Assembly (NCBI RefSeq): GCF_900129195.1
Contig: NZ_FQUY01000010.1
Coordinates: forward strand, 31,520 to 95,519
DNA length: 64,000 nt
Direction of reading: 5' to 3'
Source: Desulforamulus putei DSM 12395
GTDB taxonomy: Bacteria > Bacillota > Desulfotomaculia > Desulfotomaculales > Desulfotomaculaceae
Positions 17,329-26,561 of this stretch are shown here, in pieces (within the stretch, counting starts at the first letter, position 1; every line of letters starts with the position of its first letter). The translations under genes and the position numbers were made by a program. Under the pieces are notes generated by a model. It did not search any database and was not told where the DNA came from. It was given only the letters and a program-made list of their open reading frames with translations.

Positions 17329-18807
17329 TTAAATAATGATACAAATTAGACCGCCACTGCCTTCATTAACAATCCTTTGCAAGGTCTCCTGCAGCTTAAC
17401 CTGGGCATTTTCCGGCATCCGGTGCAGTTTATTCTGAATGCCTTCCCGAACCAGATCATGCAGGCTTTTACCGAAGATTTCGGACTCCCAGATTTTCTGA
17501 GGATTCTCATCAAACCCTGCCAGCATGTACTGGACCAGCTCTTCGCATTGTTTCTCGGTCCCGATAATGGGCGTGATTTCAGTGGTAATATCGGCCCTGA
17601 TGATATGCAGGGAAGGAGCGCTGGCCTTCAGTTTAACACCAAAGCGATTTCCCTGGCGGATCAGTTCCGGTTCCTCCAGATTCATTTCATCCAACCTGGG
17701 GGTCACAACACCATAACCGGTGTCTCGCACCTCCTGCAAAGCAGTGGCCACTTTGTCGTATTCCCGTTTGGCCACAGCCAGATCTTTCATTAACCGGAAC
17801 AGGTGATGGTCTCCTTCAATTTCAAAACCGGTTTCTTCGGCCAGTACCCGGTAAAACAGCTCCGGCTTCGCCACCATTTCAATGGAAGCAGAACCGGTGC
17901 CCATATCCATTTGTTTAAGATTGACTTGGTGCACAAAATCATATCTGTCCAGATTGTTCACAGCGGTTTCAATATCTCTCAGGCGACGCACGTGACGCAC
18001 GGTATCTCTGACCGCATCCTCAAAGTTTTGCCTGAGCCAGTGTTTGCTTTCCAGTTCTTCAATCCAGAGGGGCAGGCTGATATTGACTTCGTTCACCGGG
18101 AATTCAAAGAGAACCTGCTCCAGAATCTTGAGGATATCCTGCTGTTTTAACTCCGCACAGTCAATGGGCAGTACCGGCACATCATATTTTTCTTCCAGCT
18201 CGGCTGCCAGCTGAAGGGTTTCATTGGCATGGGGTTTCACGGAGTTCAATATAATAACAAAGGGTTTGTTAATATCCTTAAGTTCTTCCACCACCCTTTC
18301 TTCGGCGTCTACATAATTTTCCCTGGGTATATCAGTAATGGTGCCGTCGGTGGTGACCACCACGCCGATGGTGGAATGTTCGGAGATCACCTTGCGAGTG
18401 CCGATTTCAGCGGCTTCCTGGAATGGAATGGGTTCTTCATACCAGGGGGTGGTTACCATCCGGGGCCCCTCTTCTTCTTCGTAACCCAGAGCGCCCAGCA
18501 CACGGTAACCCACACAATCCACCAATCTTACTCTTATCTTAAGGCTTGGATTAACAGCAATTTCAACGGCCTCGTTGGGAACAAATTTGGGTTCGGTGGT
18601 CATAATGGTTCTTCCGGCGCCGCTCTGGGGGAGTTCATCCTTAGCCCGTTCTTTATCATACACATTTTTGATATTGGGAATTACTGCCAATTCCATAAAT
18701 CTTTTAATAAATGTGGATTTACCGGTTCGCACACCGCCGACCACACCGAGGTAGATATCTCCCCCGGTCCGCTCCGCTATATCGCGGAAGATATCCATCT
18801 TTTCCAT
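17329..18807 (-). CDS. spoIVA: Stage IV sporulation protein A (spore coat ATPase)
   Basis: The 492-residue length is that of SpoIVA, the ATPase that polymerises into the basement layer on which the spore coat is built around the forespore. The Walker A motif GGVRTGKST (residues about 24-32) and the start DIFRDIAERTGGDIYLGVVG are characteristic. The C-terminal end is hydrophobic (GSGGLICIII), as needed for coat anchoring. The ATG at 18807 lies about 12 bases behind GGAGGGG. In known spore-formers it is made in the mother cell under sigma-E; no clear sigma-E promoter could be picked out here. Confidence 0.97.
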   Translation of the reverse strand: MEKMDIFRDIAERTGGDIYLGVVGGVRTGKSTFIKRFMELAVIPNIKNVYDKERAKDELPQSGAGRTIMTTEPKFVPNEAVEIAVNPSLKIRVRLVDCVGYRVLGALGYEEEEGPRMVTTPWYEEPIPFQEAAEIGTRKVISEHSTIGVVVTTDGTITDIPRENYVDAEERVVEELKDINKPFVIILNSVKPHANETLQLAAELEEKYDVPVLPIDCAELKQQDILKILEQVLFEFPVNEVNISLPLWIEELESKHWLRQNFEDAVRDTVRHVRRLRDIETAVNNLDRYDFVHQVNLKQMDMGTGSASIEMVAKPELFYRVLAEETGFEIEGDHHLFRLMKDLAVAKREYDKVATALQEVRDTGYGVVTPRLDEMNLEEPELIRQGNRFGVKLKASAPSLHIIRADITTEITPIIGTEKQCEELVQYMLAGFDENPQKIWESEIFGKSLHDLVREGIQNKLHRMPENAQVKLQETLQRIVNEGSGGLICIII

Positions 18808-19228
18808 AAACGATTATCCCCTCCTTCAAAGTTCATAAAATGATAGGGAAATTTATATTGAAATACTGCATCCCTCCTCCGCGATAATGGACCGTAGAGA
18901 CCGGAAAAACTGATTACTTTGCAGGAGGAAGGTAGTCCCTTCTTCCCTGAATTTTTTTCCATTGGCATACATTAACATTATATATATATGATGGTCACGG
19001 TACTTTATGACAGAAAATTTATTCTTGGCTTATTCCGGTTGATTGCATCATTTTTTCCTGTTGTTTTAAAGATATTTGATATTTGTCCCTTTATGACTGT
19101 TTACGGCAACCTGAGAAATTATTTTACAATTAAATTTTCTCTTCTAACCGGGTTAGAATATGTCACCAACCCCAAAACCCTTCCATATATTGACTATATA
19201 CCATTTTAAAAAAGAAGGAGGATTGCAA
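18808..19228. other. Intergenic stretch between spoIVA and a small divergent gene
   Basis: This 421-base AT-rich region is shared by two divergent genes, spoIVA on the left and the 60-residue gene at 19229. A weak sigma-E/K-like CATATATT sits at about 19184-19191 before the small gene, but no good -35 partner can be assigned. The 73-codon open frame at 18988-19209 has no ribosome binding site and is not called. Confidence 0.4.
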
Positions 19229-19411
19229 ATGGGTTACGGATTTGGTCCCGGGTGGGATAAACCCGTAAAAAAACCGGTTCAGGATAAACCGGCTGTAAAA
19301 CCCCCGGTACATGAAAAACCGGCAAATCCTAAAAAGCCACACATGAAAACACCGCCTTTCCCCTTTGATTTCAGTCAGTTCTTTGGAGGCAAGAAGCAAA
19401 AGAAAAGGTAA
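19229..19411 (+). CDS. Small Pro/Lys-rich protein, possibly spore-related
   Basis: The 60-residue protein starts MGYGFGPGWDKPVKKPVQ and continues as a low-complexity run of Pro, Lys and Val before a Phe-rich end (FPFDFSQFFGGKKQKKR). ATG 19229 has AAGAAGGAGG at good spacing, so the longer frame from 19160 is rejected. No family is known to me. The glycine/tyrosine start resembles small coat-associated peptides, and the neighbour is spoIVA, so a spore role is a reasonable guess only. It shares a terminator with gpsA. Confidence 0.6.
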   Translation: MGYGFGPGWDKPVKKPVQDKPAVKPPVHEKPANPKKPHMKTPPFPFDFSQFFGGKKQKKR

Positions 19412-19458
19412 ATAAACAGTAAAAAGCAGGGCGTTCCCTGCTTTTTACTGTTTATTTA
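19409..19458. terminator. Bidirectional terminator containing both stop codons
   Basis: A perfect 23-pair stem with a 4-base CGTT loop runs from 19409 to 19458. The left arm begins at the TAA of the small plus-strand gene, and the right arm ends at the TAA of gpsA on the minus strand. A-rich and T-rich outer parts serve both directions. Confidence 0.9.
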
Positions 19459-20493
19459 CTCCAGTGTCCAGTTTATTTTGCTGAGGGCAATTTCCTCAAC
19501 CTCTAATTTTTTGCCCCTCCCCATTAAATTTAAAACCGCCTCCCGGGGCGGGAGTTTCTCAAACAATACTTTATAAATCTGTTCGGTAATGGGCATTTCC
19601 ACCCCCTGCCGTTTGGCCAGTTCCCAGGCTACCCGGGTGGTTCTTACACCCTCCACCACCATGTTTACGCTGGCCACGGCTTCTTCCAGGGATTTCCCTT
19701 TGCCGATGGCAATGCCGCAGCGGCGATTGCGGCTGTGCATGCTGGTGCAGGTAACGATTAAGTCACCCACCCCCGCCAGCCCGGCAAAGGTTGACAAGTT
19801 TGCCCCCATGCTCAAACCCAGGCGGGTGATTTCCGCCAGCCCCCGGGTCATCATGGCAGCCTTGGTGTTATCCCCATATTCCAACCCGTCGGCAATGCCG
19901 GTACCAAGGGCAATAATGTTCTTCAAAGCGCCGCCCAGTTCCACTCCCACCAAATCCGGATTGGTGTAGACACGAAAGTCCCGGGTCATAAACAGGTCCT
20001 GCACATACTTGGCTGTTTCAATTTCTCGAGAGGCAGCCACCACCGCGGTGGGTATGTTGCGGCCCACCTCCTCGGCATGGCTGGGACCTGACAGTACCGC
20101 ATAACGTCCCAAGGCTGCTTCCCCCGCCTCGGCGGCAAACACCTCGGACAACCTCTGAAGGGTGCTTTCTTCCAGTCCCTTGGCCACATTGATAATCACA
20201 GCATCGGATTTAATAAAAGGCAAAGACTGCTGCAACAGGTCCCGAAAACAATGGGAGGGAACCCCGAAGACCACCGCTGCCGCCTCATGCAGGACTTTTT
20301 CCAAATCCGTATCGGCGGTGATGTTCGGGTGTAATTTTATCCCAGGCAGGTATCTTTGGTTTTCCCCTTCATTAATGAACCGGGCCAATTCCTGTCTGCG
20401 TGCCCAGAGAACCACAGCATGGTTATTCTGGGCCAGCACCTGGGCCAGTGCCGTGGCCCAACTGCCGGCTCCCACTATGGCAATTTTGATCAT
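19456..20493 (-). CDS. gpsA: Glycerol-3-phosphate dehydrogenase [NAD(P)+]
   Basis: The 345-residue enzyme makes sn-glycerol-3-phosphate from dihydroxyacetone phosphate for phospholipids. The Rossmann start [20 protein letters not shown], the [21 protein letters not shown] segment with the catalytic lysine, and [11 protein letters not shown] are intact. It lies 15 bases after plsY in the same direction. PlsY uses its product as acyl acceptor, so the pair is one pathway unit. Confidence 0.96.
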   Translation of the reverse strand: MIKIAIVGAGSWATALAQVLAQNNHAVVLWARRQELARFINEGENQRYLPGIKLHPNITADTDLEKVLHEAAAVVFGVPSHCFRDLLQQSLPFIKSDAVIINVAKGLEESTLQRLSEVFAAEAGEAALGRYAVLSGPSHAEEVGRNIPTAVVAASREIETAKYVQDLFMTRDFRVYTNPDLVGVELGGALKNIIALGTGIADGLEYGDNTKAAMMTRGLAEITRLGLSMGANLSTFAGLAGVGDLIVTCTSMHSRNRRCGIAIGKGKSLEEAVASVNMVVEGVRTTRVAWELAKRQGVEMPITEQIYKVLFEKLPPREAVLNLMGRGKKLEVEEIALSKINWTLE

Positions 20494-20508
20494 TCCCAGT
20501 CCTCCAAT

Positions 20509-21111
20509 CTATGACTTCTTCCGGCCAATTTTAAATTCAGTGCCGTTGAGAAGTCGTTTGATATTGGACGAGTGCTTCCACACCGCAAAGGCGGCCACCA
20601 GCACGGAAAATATCAGGGTTGCTTTATTATAATGAAAGATTATCATCCAGAGGGGCAGGGAAACTGCTCCCAAAATGGAACCTAAAGAAACATAACGGGA
20701 CCATGCCACTGTGGTTAACCATACCAGAAAGGCCAGCAGCAAGGGCAGTGGAGCAATGGCCAGTACCGCACCGGCGCCGGTGGCGATGATTTTGCCGCCT
20801 TTGAAACCAAGCCAGAGGGGCCAGCTGTGCCCGGCCATTACGGCCAGGGCTGCAGCAAGGACGGTAATGTCCGTATTTTCTAGCTGTTTAGCCAGTAAAA
20901 CCGCTGTTACACCTTTCAACATATCCAGCGCTAACACCAACAGACCCGGTCCTTTGCCCAGGGTGCGCCAAACGTTGGTGGCCCCGATATTCCCGCTGCC
21001 GTATTTGCGGATATCAATCCCCTTCCAGAAACGGGCCAGTAAAAACCCGAAGGGAATTGATCCGATCAAATAGGCCCCGGCTATGACGAAAATAGTGGTT
21101 ATAGTAAACAA
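20509..21111 (-). CDS. plsY: Glycerol-3-phosphate acyltransferase PlsY
   Basis: The 200-residue integral membrane protein has about five hydrophobic helices and the PlsY motifs IGSIPFGFLLARFWKGID near the start, KYGSGNIGATNVWRTLGK at about residues 36-53, and GHSWPLWLGFKGGK in the middle. It acylates glycerol-3-phosphate using acyl phosphate from PlsX. The start is TTG 21111, with GGAGG 8 bases upstream; no ATG fits. It is followed by gpsA. Confidence 0.95.
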   Translation of the reverse strand: MFTITTIFVIAGAYLIGSIPFGFLLARFWKGIDIRKYGSGNIGATNVWRTLGKGPGLLVLALDMLKGVTAVLLAKQLENTDITVLAAALAVMAGHSWPLWLGFKGGKIIATGAGAVLAIAPLPLLLAFLVWLTTVAWSRYVSLGSILGAVSLPLWMIIFHYNKATLIFSVLVAAFAVWKHSSNIKRLLNGTEFKIGRKKS

Positions 21112-21158
21112 AATGCATTCCTCCGAATCTTAAGGAAAAAGCTTACCGGCAGTAATGC

Positions 21159-22478
21159 TTATTGGTCCTTGGCATCCCTTTTGCGCAGGAAGAACCGGAT
21201 CGGTGTACCCTCGAAGCCATAGGCATCTCTAATCTTGTTTTCCAGGTAGCGCTGGTAAGAAAAATGCATTAATTCCGGTTCGTTGACAAACAAAATAAAG
21301 GTAGGCGGCTTCACGCCACCCTGGGTGGCATAAAAGATTTTCAGCTTGCGTTGTTTATCCCCCGGCGGCGGGGTGGCCTGGGTGGCTTCCCGAATAAGAT
21401 TGTTAAGGTCCGCTGTGGACACGCGCTTGCTGGCCTCATCCACCACGTAATCCACCGTCTCCAGCACTTTTGGCAGCCGCTGTTTGGTCAGGGCGGAAAT
21501 ATACAGTGTGGGCGCGTAATGTAAAAAGCTCAGCTCTTCTCTTATTTTCTTATCAAATTTGTTCATGGTCTTATCGTCTTTTTCGATGAGATCCCATTTA
21601 TTGACCACCAAAATGACGGCCTTACCCTTATCGTGGGCATAGCCGACGATCTTTTTGTCCTGTTCGGCTACTCCTTCGGTGGCATCAAAGACCATTAAAA
21701 CCACATCACAGCGGTCTATGGCCCGCAGGGCCCGGACCACGCTGTATCGCTCAGCGGGCAAATCAATGCGGTTGCGCCGCCTCATGCCGGCGGTGTCCAC
21801 AATGACGTAATTTTTGCCGTTTCGCTCAAAGGGTGAGTCAATGGCATCCCGGGTGGTTCCCGGAATATTGCTTACTATCACCCGTTCTTCCCCCAGAATG
21901 GCATTAACCAGGGAGGATTTCCCGACGTTGGGCCTGCCGATGACAGCAATTCGCACGGTATCCGGCGGGTAGGGATCCTCCTCCTGGGGGGGCAGTAACG
22001 TGACCAGTTCATCCAGCAAATCACCGGTGTTTAACCCTTCTGCGGCGGATACAGGAATGGGTTCTCCCAACCCCAACTGGTAAAATTCGTAGTAAGGAAT
22101 CTTATCGAACTGTTCCACTTTGTTGGCCACCAGTAAAACCGGCTTATCAGCCCTGCGCAGGCTCCTGGCCACTTCTTCATCGACAGCGGTAAGACCTTCC
22201 CTGGCATCCACCACAAACAGGACCACATCCGCCTCCTTTATGGCCAGTTCCGCTTGTTTTCTGATTTGAGAGGTTATGACATCCTCGGCAAAGTCCAGGC
22301 CGCCGGTATCTACCAGAGTAAATTCACGTCCCCGCCATTCCGCGTCCTGATACAGCCTGTCCCGAGTCACCCCGGGCATGTCTTCAACAATGGCAACCCG
22401 GGCGCCCACAATCCTGTTAAATAACGTAGATTTCCCCACATTGGGTCGCCCGACAATAGCAACAATGGGTTTCGCCAA
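21159..22478 (-). CDS. der: Ribosome-assembly GTPase Der (EngA)
   Basis: The 439-residue protein has two tandem GTPase domains. Both P-loops are visible (GRPNVGKST at residues 9-17, GRPNVGKSS near 183), as are NKVE and NKWD as G4 motifs. A C-terminal KH-like domain carries [24 protein letters not shown] ending residues. Der acts in 50S subunit maturation. It lies upstream of plsY-gpsA with a 47-base gap. Confidence 0.97.
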   Translation of the reverse strand: MAKPIVAIVGRPNVGKSTLFNRIVGARVAIVEDMPGVTRDRLYQDAEWRGREFTLVDTGGLDFAEDVITSQIRKQAELAIKEADVVLFVVDAREGLTAVDEEVARSLRRADKPVLLVANKVEQFDKIPYYEFYQLGLGEPIPVSAAEGLNTGDLLDELVTLLPPQEEDPYPPDTVRIAVIGRPNVGKSSLVNAILGEERVIVSNIPGTTRDAIDSPFERNGKNYVIVDTAGMRRRNRIDLPAERYSVVRALRAIDRCDVVLMVFDATEGVAEQDKKIVGYAHDKGKAVILVVNKWDLIEKDDKTMNKFDKKIREELSFLHYAPTLYISALTKQRLPKVLETVDYVVDEASKRVSTADLNNLIREATQATPPPGDKQRKLKIFYATQGGVKPPTFILFVNEPELMHFSYQRYLENKIRDAYGFEGTPIRFFLRKRDAKDQ

Positions 22479-22638
22479 AGGGTTTTCCCCCTTTTCTCCA
22501 GTGTAGTCATTTCAATTTAAGGATATCTGACGGTCGTTTGGTTATGGGCAGCCTGGCAATTCCTACCGCTATGCTCACGCAGCTTTCATGGTAGTTGAAA
22601 AACCGGTCTGCCTGCATAGGTTTTGTTTTTAATAAGTT

Positions 22639-23967
22639 TCACCAGTTTGTATCTTGTTTAATCCCCAGCGCCACTTCCACCAGATCCCGCGGGCCTTCCA
22701 CCACTGCCACCGGCACCCGCAGTTGTTGAGAAACATCACGGACCCGCAGGTCGTCCAGAAACACGTCTTCCCCGTTGCGGAGCATGACAGTGGGCAGTAC
22801 CAGCAGGTCCCCGATTTCCTTACCCTGCAGGCTGTCAATGATATCCCGGGCGGTTAACAGGCCGGTTACGGTGACAGTTTCTCCAAAGAAAGTATTTTTG
22901 ACAACCTCCAGGTTCACCTGCAGCCCTGCCACCTGGTTTAACCCTTCCACCACCTGCCGCAAAAAAGGCTCCCCGGACATGCCTGTCACCAGGGTGACGG
23001 TGCGGTTATGTTCAATCCGGTCCGGCAGGTCCTCTTTTAGCAATTCCCACTCATCCAAAAACAGCCTGGCCAGGCCGACGCCGTTTTCGGTTTGGGGAAA
23101 ATCACCATAGTTTTCGGTGGGAGGAATGGGTTTTCCTGCCATGACATAAAATTCATCAGAGGCGTAGACAAAGGGGTAATCCCAGCGGGCTAAAAACTTG
23201 CGCTGGTAGTCTTCTATGAGTTCCACCACAGCCCGGGCTTCTTCCCGGTTAAAAGGTCGCAGATTAAAAAGCCCTTCTCTGAACTTGGTTATCCCCACCG
23301 GAACCACCGCCAGGGAATGCACCCGGGGCCACAGTCGGGACAAATCCTCGATGGTCCTCACCAGTTCTTTACCGTCATTGATGCCGGGACAAAGGACCAC
23401 CTGGGTTTGCATTTCTATGCCCGCCTCGGCCAGTCTTGTCAGTTGATCCATAATTTTACCGGCATGCCGGTTATTTAACATGCGACGGCGCAGATCGGGA
23501 TTGGTGGTGTGGACGGAAATGTAGAGAGGTCCCAACCTTTGATCAATAATTCTTTGCAGTTCCGCCTCATCTACATTGGTCAGGGTGACAAAGTTTCCCT
23601 GCCAAAAAGAAAGACGATAATCATCGTCTTTAATATAAAGGGTCTCCCGCATCCCGGGCGCCATCTGGTCTACAAAGCAAAAGAGGCAGCGATTTCGGCA
23701 ACGCCTGGTAGGCCCAAAGGAATGCTCGCCAAAATCCAACCCCAAATCTTCTTCATAATCCTTTTCGATCTCAATTTCCCACTCTTCGCCATCCCCGGTC
23801 ACCACCCGGGCCACCAGTTCTTCATTGGCACAGAGAAAGCGATAATCCAAGATATCCCGGACCGGCTGGTCATTGATGGCCACCAGCCTGTCTCCCGGTT
23901 GAATGCCCAATTGGTCTGCAATGCTGTCCCTATCGACACCTGTGATTAATAATCCGTTGCTGTTCAT
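22639..23967 (-). CDS. DUF512 radical-SAM-like protein with PDZ domain
   Basis: The 442-residue protein has an N-terminal PDZ-like part (SIADQLGIQPGDRLVAINDQPV), then the iron-sulfur motif CRNRCLFCFVDQ typical of radical SAM proteins (C-x3-C-x2-C), then the DUF512 region. Family members are found in spore-forming and other Firmicutes; the reaction is not known. ATG 23967 with GGGGAG 6 bases upstream is preferred to an ATG 10 codons earlier. It sits next to der, as it does in other Clostridia. Confidence 0.9.
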   Translation of the reverse strand: MNSNGLLITGVDRDSIADQLGIQPGDRLVAINDQPVRDILDYRFLCANEELVARVVTGDGEEWEIEIEKDYEEDLGLDFGEHSFGPTRRCRNRCLFCFVDQMAPGMRETLYIKDDDYRLSFWQGNFVTLTNVDEAELQRIIDQRLGPLYISVHTTNPDLRRRMLNNRHAGKIMDQLTRLAEAGIEMQTQVVLCPGINDGKELVRTIEDLSRLWPRVHSLAVVPVGITKFREGLFNLRPFNREEARAVVELIEDYQRKFLARWDYPFVYASDEFYVMAGKPIPPTENYGDFPQTENGVGLARLFLDEWELLKEDLPDRIEHNRTVTLVTGMSGEPFLRQVVEGLNQVAGLQVNLEVVKNTFFGETVTVTGLLTARDIIDSLQGKEIGDLLVLPTVMLRNGEDVFLDDLRVRDVSQQLRVPVAVVEGPRDLVEVALGIKQDTNW

Positions 23968-24029
23968 AAAAATCTCCCCGTGGACGTACTGCATCAATTA
24001 TCCACCATTTGCCAATCATAGTCAAGGAC

Positions 24030-24212
24030 TTAGTGTTGAACAATGAGGTATGTCCCATTTCCCAGGTCATGAACGGTACTTTGTAAAACATTGGCAAGAT
24101 GGCGGGCCAATTTTTCCCGTTCGTCCTCGTCCCGCGCTATAATAATAGGAAGGTCTCCTGTAATGTTATCGGGGTTGACAGTCACCGCCGCCATGATAGT
24201 CCCCTTGGACAT
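24030..24212 (-). CDS. Small partner of the YIEGIA protein
   Basis: The 60-residue protein (MSKGTIMAAVTVNPDNITGD...) lies 21 bases after the YIEGIA-family gene on the same strand. In other spore-formers a protein of this size and position is annotated as the capping complex subunit for YIEGIA; I rely on position and length plus the IIIARDEDEREKLARHLANVL helix for this match. A sporulation role is inferred from the partner. Confidence 0.7.
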   Translation of the reverse strand: MSKGTIMAAVTVNPDNITGDLPIIIARDEDEREKLARHLANVLQSTVHDLGNGTYLIVQH

Positions 24213-24233
24213 GCGAACACCTCCTCACCGCTG

Positions 24234-25124
24234 CTAATCGGATGCGTAGCGTCCTGCCCTGGATTTTAACGGTCTTGAGGCGGCGCTTTCCAAAACAGGC
24301 GCCTTTTTCACCGCTTCAATCAAGGCCTTCATATCCGGCTCATTGGGTACAATATAAAAACCAACCTGGCCGGTATCCGGGTCTTTACGAAGCATGGGCG
24401 TAAATTCGGGTAAATCTACGTCTTTTTTGGTCCCCAGAATGGTAGCCGCCGTGTGGGCAATGGCCAGTCGCTGGCCTATATCATGAATGGTGGCCCGGGC
24501 GTCATCATTCCTGGGTTTAAGAATTACCCCCAGACCGTCTTCTAATATTTTCCTGCGGCTTGCTTTCAGACCCACGGACATAATGTTGATATGATCCACA
24601 TACAAAACAGTATCTTTAAAATGTAGTTTTGCCGGCACCACTTCGCAAATATCGCCTATGGTCTCGCCGGACTTAAAAAGCAGGCTGATGAGGATCAACA
24701 CCATTCCACCGGCGATGCCGGGCAGCAACCCTAAAAATTGCGTGATCAGGGAAGTGAGAAAGGCTGTGGCCATCACCAGGTAATTGCGTGCTTCAAAGGT
24801 GCGGGCGATCCCTTCGATATAATCTTTCCCCCGCTGTACCAGTTCACTTTCCTCAAGACTTTCCAGGGTTTGTCTTTCCATGCTCCGGATTTCTCGAAAT
24901 TGCTGCGCTGCCAGGGCCAGAAAGGTAAAGGCTGCATAATCCGGCTCCAACAGGGCCGGCACAGCGATGGCCCCCAGGGACGCCGCTATAAAGCCCAGGG
25001 AAAGGTGTGTCACAAAACCATGGGGGTAGCCGGGATACTGCCTGTAATCCACCCGCAGCAGGACCACGCGGGTTAAAAAACCGGCCATAATACCGTTAAC
25101 CACCACCATCAGGTATTTTTCCAT
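24234..25124 (-). CDS. YIEGIA-family membrane protein
   Basis: The 296-residue protein carries the diagnostic sequence KDYIEGIARTFEARNYLVM near residue 96. The N-terminal half has several hydrophobic helices (LMVVVNGIMAGFLTRVVLL, LSLGFIAASLGAIAVPALL), with another membrane segment (FLGLLPGIAGGMVLILISLLF) around residues 130-150; the C-terminal half is soluble. The family is restricted to endospore formers and its function is not clear to me. ATG 25124 has GGAGGTGATT just upstream. It forms a pair with the small gene at 24030. Confidence 0.88.
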   Translation of the reverse strand: MEKYLMVVVNGIMAGFLTRVVLLRVDYRQYPGYPHGFVTHLSLGFIAASLGAIAVPALLEPDYAAFTFLALAAQQFREIRSMERQTLESLEESELVQRGKDYIEGIARTFEARNYLVMATAFLTSLITQFLGLLPGIAGGMVLILISLLFKSGETIGDICEVVPAKLHFKDTVLYVDHINIMSVGLKASRRKILEDGLGVILKPRNDDARATIHDIGQRLAIAHTAATILGTKKDVDLPEFTPMLRKDPDTGQVGFYIVPNEPDMKALIEAVKKAPVLESAASRPLKSRAGRYASD

Positions 25125-25208
25125 ACAATCACCTCCGTGAGCTCAAAATCCGCTGTCTGAGATGTAAAATCAGGGTATCTTTCTTCAAACAGAACATGGA
25201 ATATCGTA

Positions 25209-25241
25209 AAACTGCCGCCTCCCTGCTGAAGGCGGCAGTTT
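25209..25241 (-). terminator. Terminator of the DUF1614-spoIIP operon
   Basis: AAACTGCCGCC and GGCGGCAGTTT form a perfect 11-pair stem with an 11-base loop, 36 bases after the spoIIP stop codon; the minus strand continues with TTTT. Confidence 0.8.
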
Positions 25242-25277
25242 CTTTTGGGGGATATTGATTCCACCGGGTTCACCGGT

Positions 25278-26561
25278 TCAGTCCTCTGTTACATCATCCC
25301 GGTGGTCGATGACCGCCCGGTCTGCCATATTATCACTGGCTTTTTTCATTACTTTGGTATCTCCTGCCGGTTTCTTCGCCCTCTGTCTTATTCTGGTAAC
25401 CGGTCCCAGGTAATTGGTAAATTCTTTACCAAAACCGGCTAATCGATCACCGACACCCTTCAGGCTGCCTGTACTGATGAACAGGAAACCGCCGCCCAGC
25501 AGCAGGGTTAATCCCAAAATCCAGCCAACCGCCCGCCAGCCGCCTGTACCGGTGGCGCCGGGCTGGGTGATACCGCCCCCGGGAACATTACGTGTTTGCG
25601 GGCCACCTTCAATTCCTAAAACCGTAGGTATGGCATCGGCAAACAGGGCTACACCCCGCTCAGCCTCTCCTTTGGTATTGGTATGGGTCCCCGCTTCAAT
25701 CAGGATGGCTGTGGGCATTAAATCCTGGTTGTAATTACCTTTAGCCATAAAAATTTCTTTAACAATGGTAGGGTGAACCTTATTGGCATAGGCCATCATC
25801 CGCCGGGCAAAATCCTTGTTTGCCTCCATATTGGGGTTCTGCCGACCAACCACCAAACGCAGCTGGCTGACTTTATTGTCAGAAACAGTGGCCCTATAAT
25901 AACTGGCATCAGGAATACCGTCCCGGTGAACATCAATGATGGCCACAGGATTTTGCTTCATCAGTTTCATGGCGGTACGCCGGGACCGCTGGTAAGCCGC
26001 ATTGTCGTGAGGATCATGGGGTGTTTGATCATACACCACCCTGGTGTCGCTCTTTTGCTGAAGCCTGCTCACCAGACTTCTCCCTACATCATAAATGCCG
26101 CCCTTAAAAGGTATGCTCTCGGAACCGTCACTGGGCACGTAGGCCTCATCGCTGTGGGTATGATAAATACCCACTGTACCTCCTTTGCGGTTTGCGGCAG
26201 CCATGGCCAGTCGCTCGTCGGTAAAGAACTCATGCCAGGCCAAAAATTGCTTGTCCTTGCCGAGGGACTTGGCAACAGCCCTGTTTTGGTCTACCTTAAT
26301 AACCCGGTAATGGTCTCCTTTTGAATTGATAATCTCGTCGCCCACTGCCACGCCCCGGCAGGCCCGACTGATGACCGATCCTTTGGCATCGACAATATCA
26401 ATGGCTTTGCCAACAATATGATCCGCATCTTCATTGGACAAAACAGAGGCGGGATTCCATGCCGGAAGGACTGTTTCCGATAATCCCAGGTAACCGATTA
26501 TGCCAATTCCTGTAAACATCATCAAGAGGCTAAGAATCACAAAGAATTGTTTAGTCTTCAA
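25278..26561 (-). CDS. spoIIP: Stage II sporulation protein P (peptidoglycan hydrolase)
   Basis: The 427-residue protein is SpoIIP, the amidase/endopeptidase that with SpoIID and SpoIIM thins septal peptidoglycan during engulfment. The zinc-site region is present: GIYHTHSDEAYVPSDG, AIIDVHRDGIPD and LIEAGTHTN. There is an N-terminal membrane anchor (FFVILSLLMMFTGIGIIGYL) and, unusually, a second hydrophobic stretch near the C-terminus (AVGWILGLTLLLGGGFLF) followed by a basic tail. Its start overlaps the end of the DUF1614 gene by 11 bases. Confidence 0.93.
   Translation of the reverse strand: MKTKQFFVILSLLMMFTGIGIIGYLGLSETVLPAWNPASVLSNEDADHIVGKAIDIVDAKGSVISRACRGVAVGDEIINSKGDHYRVIKVDQNRAVAKSLGKDKQFLAWHEFFTDERLAMAAANRKGGTVGIYHTHSDEAYVPSDGSESIPFKGGIYDVGRSLVSRLQQKSDTRVVYDQTPHDPHDNAAYQRSRRTAMKLMKQNPVAIIDVHRDGIPDASYYRATVSDNKVSQLRLVVGRQNPNMEANKDFARRMMAYANKVHPTIVKEIFMAKGNYNQDLMPTAILIEAGTHTNTKGEAERGVALFADAIPTVLGIEGGPQTRNVPGGGITQPGATGTGGWRAVGWILGLTLLLGGGFLFISTGSLKGVGDRLAGFGKEFTNYLGPVTRIRQRAKKPAGDTKVMKKASDNMADRAVIDHRDDVTED

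Noticed and set aside
18988..19209. 73-codon frame upstream of the Pro/Lys-rich gene
   Set aside because: AT-rich chance frame without a binding site; it ends just before the real start at 19229.
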